A stretch of 64,000 nt of DNA from Hydractinia symbiolongicarpus (Eukaryota > Cnidaria > Hydrozoa > Anthoathecata > Hydractiniidae). The notes beneath the pieces are model-generated. The model did no database searches. It was not told the DNA's origin and saw only the letters and a program-made list of their open reading frames with translations. Below are positions 50,591 through 64,000 of the stretch, in pieces. The position numbers were made by a program, and so were the translations under genes. The stretch's first letter is position 1. The number at the start of each line of letters is the position of its first letter. Location: assembly GCF_029227915.1 (NCBI RefSeq), contig NC_079876.1, forward strand, positions 31,531,828 through 31,595,827. Direction: 5' to 3'.

Positions 50591-51176
50591 AATAAAAATT
50601 TTCCGCATGGATTTCAAAAGTCGTGCTGACGGGAAACTCGCATGTGTATTTTGCATATAAATAATATAAATATTGCATTCTAATATTGCAAAAAATCTTT
50701 TGTAGAGGATGTACATTGGGTAAAAACATATCATTTACGGATATAATTATACACACTGTAAATAAGCAGTTATCCAAAACCAAACTATAATAGAAATGCA
50801 AAACGAGGACAGTAAAGTGCCCAAACAAAACCAAAGGCATGTGGCCTAGAACAAGACCAGAAAGACGACTAGAGCACATGAGAATGCAAGCTGTAGCTAA
50901 GTTACTGGATAACAAAGCCAATGAACAACATAATAAAATATGTACTCCCGACTGAACAAAATAAGGGTGACCATGTAATTGTTGTGGAACGGAGGGGCAT
51001 TAAATTGGAAAATATTAATGCAAATTGGTAATTAAGATTAACAACATAAAAGTCATAAATTAACACCTTCATTGGAAGATCATGGCCATAACAGTATATC
51101 ATACACAGCCTTCAGTGTTTTCTTGATTTTAGTTAAAAAAGTAGTAATATAAAAGATTGTGTCCTGATGCGAAAAG
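50591..51176 (+). other. 5' flank of ASNSD1
   Basis: No coding exon seen. In vertebrates the ASNSD1 transcript carries an upstream frame for the small prefoldin-like protein ASDURF; I see no coiled-coil-like (K/E/L-rich) upstream frame here. Confidence 0.5.
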
Positions 51177-54100
51177 ATGTGTGGAATACTTTTCATTTTG
51201 TCGTCAAATGAGAAAAAAATTCAGGTATGATTTTTTTTGTTTTAACCCAAATGACTTATATTTTCTTTTCATAACATAATTCATTGGAACCATTGCACCT
51301 CTTTTTATATAGACATTATCCGAGCTTGTGGTACCACAAATAGAAAACCGTGGACCAGATGCATCACATCAATATGCTCTTGAACTTAATGAGGTTACAA
51401 CAATGGTATGTTACGGAACTGTTTTACAGTTACGAGGTGAACTAATGAAACAACCAGTTGTTGATGAGCATGGAAATTTTTTGCTGTGGAATGGTGAGAT
51501 ATTTGGTGGTCTTCAGGTTTGTGTTGAGAAATATATTCCTTCTTTAAGCTTTATTCACGTGTAAGCGTTTGAAGATTTAGAAACATAGCAATCTTTTTTA
51601 GACAAAGCAATTAAATTTTGTTTCAAGACATTTTTATTTTAAAACTAATAAATTAAGACGCTTTTTTCTCTGCAATTATGTAAGCAAAAGTTTTGAGCAC
51701 ATCAGTCTGTGTGTTTCAACTTTTTATATATATATTACTTTGTTCAACATTAACTGTGTTTATGTGTATAACTGACTTAATAGATTATGGAAGATCAAAA
51801 TGATACCATTGCTGTCATGGAAAAACTAAACAAATTAACAAGTCATGCTGAATTTGTCGATTTTTTCACAAGCATTCATGGTCCATGGTCATTTGTATAT
51901 TTTGACGTGAGTGGTGAGAATCGCTTTAGTTTTATATGTTGAAGAAAAAAGGTCCTGAAATTTGAAGTACATGTTATAATTTATAGGCTAACATGGTGTA
52001 ATGTATTTATAAGAATTTGTTTTGCCAGTTCTTCTCTAGATTGTGAAATCATACCTTTTAAATTTCTGTTTTATTGAAACTTATGTGAAAATGTTCTACA
52101 AAAGTCATTTCATATTGTGCTTAAGTAAATACGAGAATGTCCACCAGTCAGTCTACTACACCACTTCTATTTTTAGGCAAAAAACAAAGAATTGTGGTAT
52201 GGTCGTGATTTTCTTGGCAGGAGAAGTCTTATATCTTTCTGTGGTGACGACATGTTCTCTTTATCTTCCACTTTTCACAGAGGATTACATGCAGTAAGTA
52301 TATATTTATATGCATAAATTCGAATGCAGCCTAATTCAAACTTTTTCAAATACTTTTGTGTTTTTGTGCATTCGAATTAACAAGTTTGTTTGTCTTGGCA
52401 TAGGTGAACTGTAAATAGCATACATAGATTTAAATTAAATATTTTTCTTTAGGATTGCAAAGAAGTTCCTGCTAAAAAACTCTACTGTTTAAGTTTAAAA
52501 GACTGTCAATTTAATAACATGGGAGAGCATATACGTGAATACGCTTTCAAACCTGCATTTATCAATAAACAAATTGCAAGACATGATCACAGATGTTTAA
52601 CATCAGTTTCAGCAGGAGACAAAGAAGACGACTATGTGACAGACACTCATTGTACATCGTGTGGATGCATCAGTACTGCAGGATATTATAGGGATAGTGC
52701 AAACAGTAAAGTGGGATATTACAGAGATAGTGACCTCTATGCTATTCGAGATAACATAGACCAAACTCAGTTATGTTGTAATTGTTTACACTTTTCATCC
52801 TCAGAAGAAAACAAAAAACCTTTAAGTGAAGCAAAGCTAATAGAAGGTGGTACCGAAGAAAGAACAACACTTGTTGAAGTTATAAATGAGTTTATTGCAG
52901 TTTTAGAAGAATCTGTACGAACTCGTGTTTTTAATCTTCCAAGATCTTCGGAGGATACTAATCCCAATGTAGGCGTGTTGTTTTCAGGTGGTATAGATTC
53001 AGTGATACTTGCTGCTCTCGCCCACAGGTAGGTGAAGACATTAGATGATGGCATTTAAAAGGTGCCAAGGAATCTGGAAAAAACGAAAAAGTTGGGAATT
53101 TTAAATTTGCATCAGGAAAGTAGGGAAGTTTGGTTTAGTAAAACTCGGCTCTGAGTGCGAAATAGACATTGCCTTGACGTTTTACGTCATAAGCAATTTT
53201 TTACATAATGCAAGTCAGGTAAATTCGCAATTTTTTCAAAAAAAGGTATTTTGGGAGATCTGGGGTGCTTACTTCTCTATAGGTGTAATGAGATATAACT
53301 TTTTCAACTGATTAAAATTGTCTGATTTGCAGATGGTTCTAACTTGTGAGTTTTCAAGTACTATTTTTATCTCACAGATGTGTACCAAAACAAGAAGCGA
53401 TCGATTTGATCAACGTTGCTTTTCAACAAAAAAACAAAATACAACAAAACGTTAAGAAAAAATATCAAAAAAAAGCGCTTGTGGAGGAGAGTGATAATTT
53501 CGATGTCCCTGATCGTATTACGGGAAGGAGAGCTCTACTTGAACTTCCTAGAGATAGATGCTGGAATTTTATCGAGGTATGATCATAGGGTCACTGTTTT
53601 GACTAAATTAGCTTCGATCTTTCAGGTGGGGCTTTGACTCTTCAATCCAGAATTGGAATACGTGATGTGAAAAGGATCGTATTGTTAATTGCGTTGCTCG
53701 AATAAAATTATTAAACATTTCACCAAATAGAAGTATACCACCTTACTCGCTAGCATTAATTTTGCACTAATGTTTTATTTAAGGTTAATGTATTATTATA
53801 TTTTTATATATATTATTATTATATTTAAGGTTAATGTGACCAAGGAAGAGCTCCAGAACGAGAGGTATGGTGATAAGTTCACTGCCCCCCCCAATCCCGT
53901 GTATTCTTTCATCCAATTGGCATCCTAAAGCTGTAAATATATTTTGCAGGGAACAAAGTATATCAAATTTGGTTTATCCCCTGGAGTCTGTACTCGACGA
54001 TAGTATCGGTTGTGCAATTTGGTTTGCAGCGCGGGGAATTGGTAATCGATTTGAAATTTCTGCATCTGGAGACCTAAAGTTAGTCGAAGAAAATTACAAA

Positions 54101-55820
54101 ACTCCGGTTAAGGTTTGGTAATGTATTGATTTCAATATTTTGTATAAAGTCTTTTCTTGTAACTAGATACAGGTCCTGAACCCGTTTGTTTACACCGAAG
54201 TGCAGGTCCTAAGTTGCAGGTTAGTGACTAAAAATTTAAGAGGCCGTCAATGAGGTAAACAAATGCCATTTGGTGTAATTCTTATGTTAATTAATCTTTA
54301 TCGTATCGTAAATTAGTTTGAATGCGTATGTTAACAGGTTCAAAAATATTGATGACAGAAAATATCAAAGTTTGCTTTTCTGTTTTAATTTAAGAACGGT
54401 TGTAAAAAAACTTTAAATACAAATACAAAGCAAGTTTTTAGCTATCAACGACGGACTATATTTCTTTCTATTGAAGGTGTTATTGACTGGCATGGGAGCG
54501 GATGAACAGCTTGGTGGATATGCAAGACATCGTACTAAATACGAGTGAGTTGAGTCTACCATTATTATATTGTCTCTATATTAATAATACCCGTGTTTTG
54601 TCTGTCTCTGCGCAATTTTGTAGTCGTGATACGAATACACAAAGCAAATGGCATATATATTCTTATCAACTTTGCTGTGACGCGCGCATTGTGGATTTTT
54701 GCACAAGTTATAAACTAAATCTCCCGGGATTAATTTTGCGAATTTTTTTGTGAATTTGACCGAAAATCGAGAAAATAATATAAATTTTTTAAGACCCAGT
54801 TCGGAAATAAAGTCGCGCAAAATAAGATCATTTATTTTTTCCTTAAATACTCGCTCCTTAAACCCGCAAAAATACGACCCAAAAATGTCTGTTTGTTAGT
54901 GGACTCGCAAAACCATATTCTAACATAAGATATTTTTCCATGGAGGTATCTGATGTGTACATCTTCAGAACTTGTTTTAAAGGCTGAAGTGAGAAAACGA
55001 TTTTTTTGTTTTTTATTATTTAGAAATAACGGATGGATAGGTTTAAGAGACGAAATAAAGATGGAGTTGGAAAGAATATCATCAAGGAATTTAGGTAGAG
55101 ACGACAGGTATGAAAACACATTTTTAAAGGCTTCGACCGTATTTTACTTAAAGCAAGCATAAATTAAAAGAATTTTGAAGAAATTTTCTTTCTGTAGGTG
55201 TATATCAGACCATGGGCGTGAAGCAAGATTTCCCTTCTTAGATGAACACGTCGTTTCGTTTCTACAATCACTACCAGTTTGTATAAAGGTACGTTGTTCT
55301 TCGATATCCAGAATTTCTTTCAAGTTGTTTTGAAAACTGGCTAGTTTTTTTCAGTACACGCTGATTTTTTACATCTAACAATATTTTAAATACTTTTAAG
55401 TAAGTTAAGTAAGTCTATTCCTCGAAATATTCCTCATTTAATTCATATATGTTTGGTTTAAAATATTCCCCCTGATTTTATGGGCATTTAATAAAAGACG
55501 CCCCCCGACAATTGGCAAATTTTAGTGTAATTTAAAGGTCGGGCGATCTCTTTTTTGTATGACGATTTTGCTATTTTATAAGTTCATAGTTAGTGGAAGT
55601 GCTGTTATGTTACTTTTATTTGCAGTGTGATCCGCGTCTTCCACGTGGTGAAGGAGAAAAGATCTTACTTCGAGAAGCTGCTTCATTACTTGATCTACCG
55701 TACGCAAGTAAGTTACCAAAGAGAGCTATACAATTTGGTTCAAGAATTGCTAAGTTGGAAGGTAGTAAAGAGAAGGGAAATGATAGTTGTGAAAGATTGA
55801 AACCTGCTCCTACTTTGTAA
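51177..55820 (+). CDS. ASNSD1: asparagine synthetase domain-containing protein 1
   Basis: Exons: 51177-51224, 51313-51516, 51784-51906, 52177-52293, 52453-53027, 53378-53576, 53830-53864, 53950-54112, 54477-54544, 55024-55107, 55198-55288, 55626-55820 (TAA). All phases agree; 633 residues, against 643 in human. It starts MCGIL, so Cys2 can serve as the nucleophile of an N-terminal class II glutamine amidotransferase domain, supported by NRGPDASHQ and [10 protein letters not shown] second domain has the ATP-pyrophosphatase loop [17 protein letters not shown] (about 340-356), then [50 protein letters not shown] and [14 protein letters not shown]. Its closest paralogue is asparagine synthetase; its own reaction is not established. 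A 35-nt exon (53830-53864) has a near copy of its acceptor 46 bp upstream. AATAAA follows the stop at about 55838. It is convergent with RAD54L, 617 bp apart. Confidence 0.97.
54575..54612 (-). mobile_element. short dispersed repeat tail, copy 2
   Basis: The plus-strand tatattaataatacccgtg then ttttgtctgtctctgcgc is the inverse of the gacagacagac...cgggtattataatata tail at 33743-33780. It lies in the ASNSD1 intron after the exon ending at 54544. Only the tail portion is clear. Confidence 0.5.
54690..54915. repeat. degenerate TCGCGAAATTAA-type repeat
   Basis: Words such as cccgggattaattttgcgaa, gtcgcgcaaaataag and cccgcaaaaatacgaccc recall repeat remnants near 17025, 18470, 35425-35495 and 58930-59010. 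Such GC-spiked, reverse-complementary AT-rich blocks are common MITE relics in cnidarian introns. The borders cannot be drawn. Confidence 0.4.
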
Positions 55821-56437
55821 ACTCTTAATGCAAAAAATAAATAAAATTCTACTTTTCGCACCTGTTTACACTACCCTTTTGATGTTAAACATATAGTGAA
55901 AAATTTAAACGTTGGTCCGCTTCAGAGAGGTTGAAAATGTCTAGGACAGAAGCAAATGAATAATATTTATTTCAGAGACACATAGGGAAGAGGCTAATTT
56001 GTTTGCAAACACTCTATTTCGAGGACTTTTCCAAGCTTTATTTATCTAATGCGAAATGAAAGGACAACTGGTTACTTAACTCTTCATCGTATAGAGGTGT
56101 TAAAAATACATTAAACAAGAATGAAATCGTAAAAACAGTGTCTTTCTTTTGTCTTCAAGTTTGTTGATTTTTTATAAAAGAATAAATACCTAATCGACTA
56201 ATTGAGGGGCGTCAAATGACATTAAGTACCTAAACATGCCCACCAACATGACGCTTAGGGTCACACATGCAACATAATGTAATAATATTAATCTATTTGT
56301 TAAAAAGAATTACAAAAATAAATACATTAAATTTAATACACCTCCAACTCTTCTCATCTTGTACAATAAAATTATTAAAAGGTGTTTGAAGATACAGAAG
56401 AAACAACAACCAGGAGGTGAGTATATTCATGGAATGT

Positions 56438-63781
<7,344 letters not shown>

Positions 63782-64000
63782 CTAAGCAAAGAAAACAAAC
63801 TTGCATTGAAACGTACACAAAGTGCCATTAAATTTAACGACAGTACAAGATGAAAAAGGTTTACAATACAGCAAGCTGCACTGAAGTATCTTGTCAAAAC
63901 TGGGGTTAGGCTCCCAGAAGAAGGTGCTGAACACACTTTCTTGCTTCTTACAAGCATAAGTACTGTCCAACTTGGACCTAAAACTATTCTTTAAGAAAAT
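63782..64000 (-). other. RAD54L intron at the window edge
   Basis: The exon before 63781 should contain the conserved LRPHQ motif. No such sequence occurs between 63790 and 64000 on the - strand, so this is intron and the upstream exons are outside the window. Confidence 0.6.

Noticed and set aside
50286-51102. Chain of - strand open frames upstream of ASNSD1
   Set aside because: Overlap a repeat element and AT-rich sequence, in three different frames, with no domain.
50591-51176. Upstream ASDURF-like frame in the ASNSD1 leader
   Set aside because: Looked for because vertebrate ASNSD1 mRNAs carry one; no K/E/L-rich coiled-coil frame is present.

Overview
This window is nuclear DNA from an animal. 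It is AT-rich, its genes are broken into many short exons with GT-AG introns, and it is full of small DNA transposons, SINEs and satellite-like tandem repeats. The protein set and the repeat style (short introns, many MITEs, SAP/THAP-type transposon proteins, PIF/Harbinger) fit a cnidarian, most likely a hydrozoan. That placement is inference; I could not run a similarity search.

Layout. (1) 3651-10648 (+): the last 720 codons of a LAP-family polarity scaffold (LRRs, LAP-specific region, one C-terminal PDZ domain; LET-413/Erbin type). Its first exons are not in the window. (2) 12904-15987 (+): complete three-exon ribosomal protein gene RPL37. (3) 17.4-32 kb: no host gene recognised; the stretch holds a rearranged transposon with the 5' parts of two genes, a tiny hAT-like element with a clear 8-bp target duplication, two tRNA-derived SINEs, a 1 kb inverted-repeat element with an internal minisatellite, and AT-rich repeats. 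(4) 32232-36899 (+): OXCT1 (succinyl-CoA:3-ketoacid CoA transferase), complete except for an uncertain first exon. (5) 38.4-42.3 kb: a LINE reverse-transcriptase relic, then a 3,277-bp PIF/Harbinger transposon with a TTA target duplication and both of its genes apparently intact. (6) 44150-45109 (-): an intronless type II membrane protein of unknown function. (7) 47.7-50.6 kb: inverted-repeat elements. (8) 51177-55820 (+): ASNSD1, complete, 12 coding exons. (9) 56438-63781 (-): the C-terminal 585 residues of RAD54L in 19 exons, convergent with ASNSD1; its 5' end lies beyond the right edge.

The host genes have unrelated housekeeping jobs (cell polarity, translation, ketone-body use, glutamine-dependent amidotransferase-like chemistry, homologous recombination), so I see no pathway cluster. 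The unusual content is structural: tandemly copied 3' splice sites inside genes, a 16-nt microexon, hairpin-ended transposons, and a possibly still-competent Harbinger element. I found no convincing wholly new molecular system. The best candidates for follow-up are the Harbinger element, the deletion-derivative SAP/THAP element, the triplicated splice acceptor and the unnamed membrane protein.
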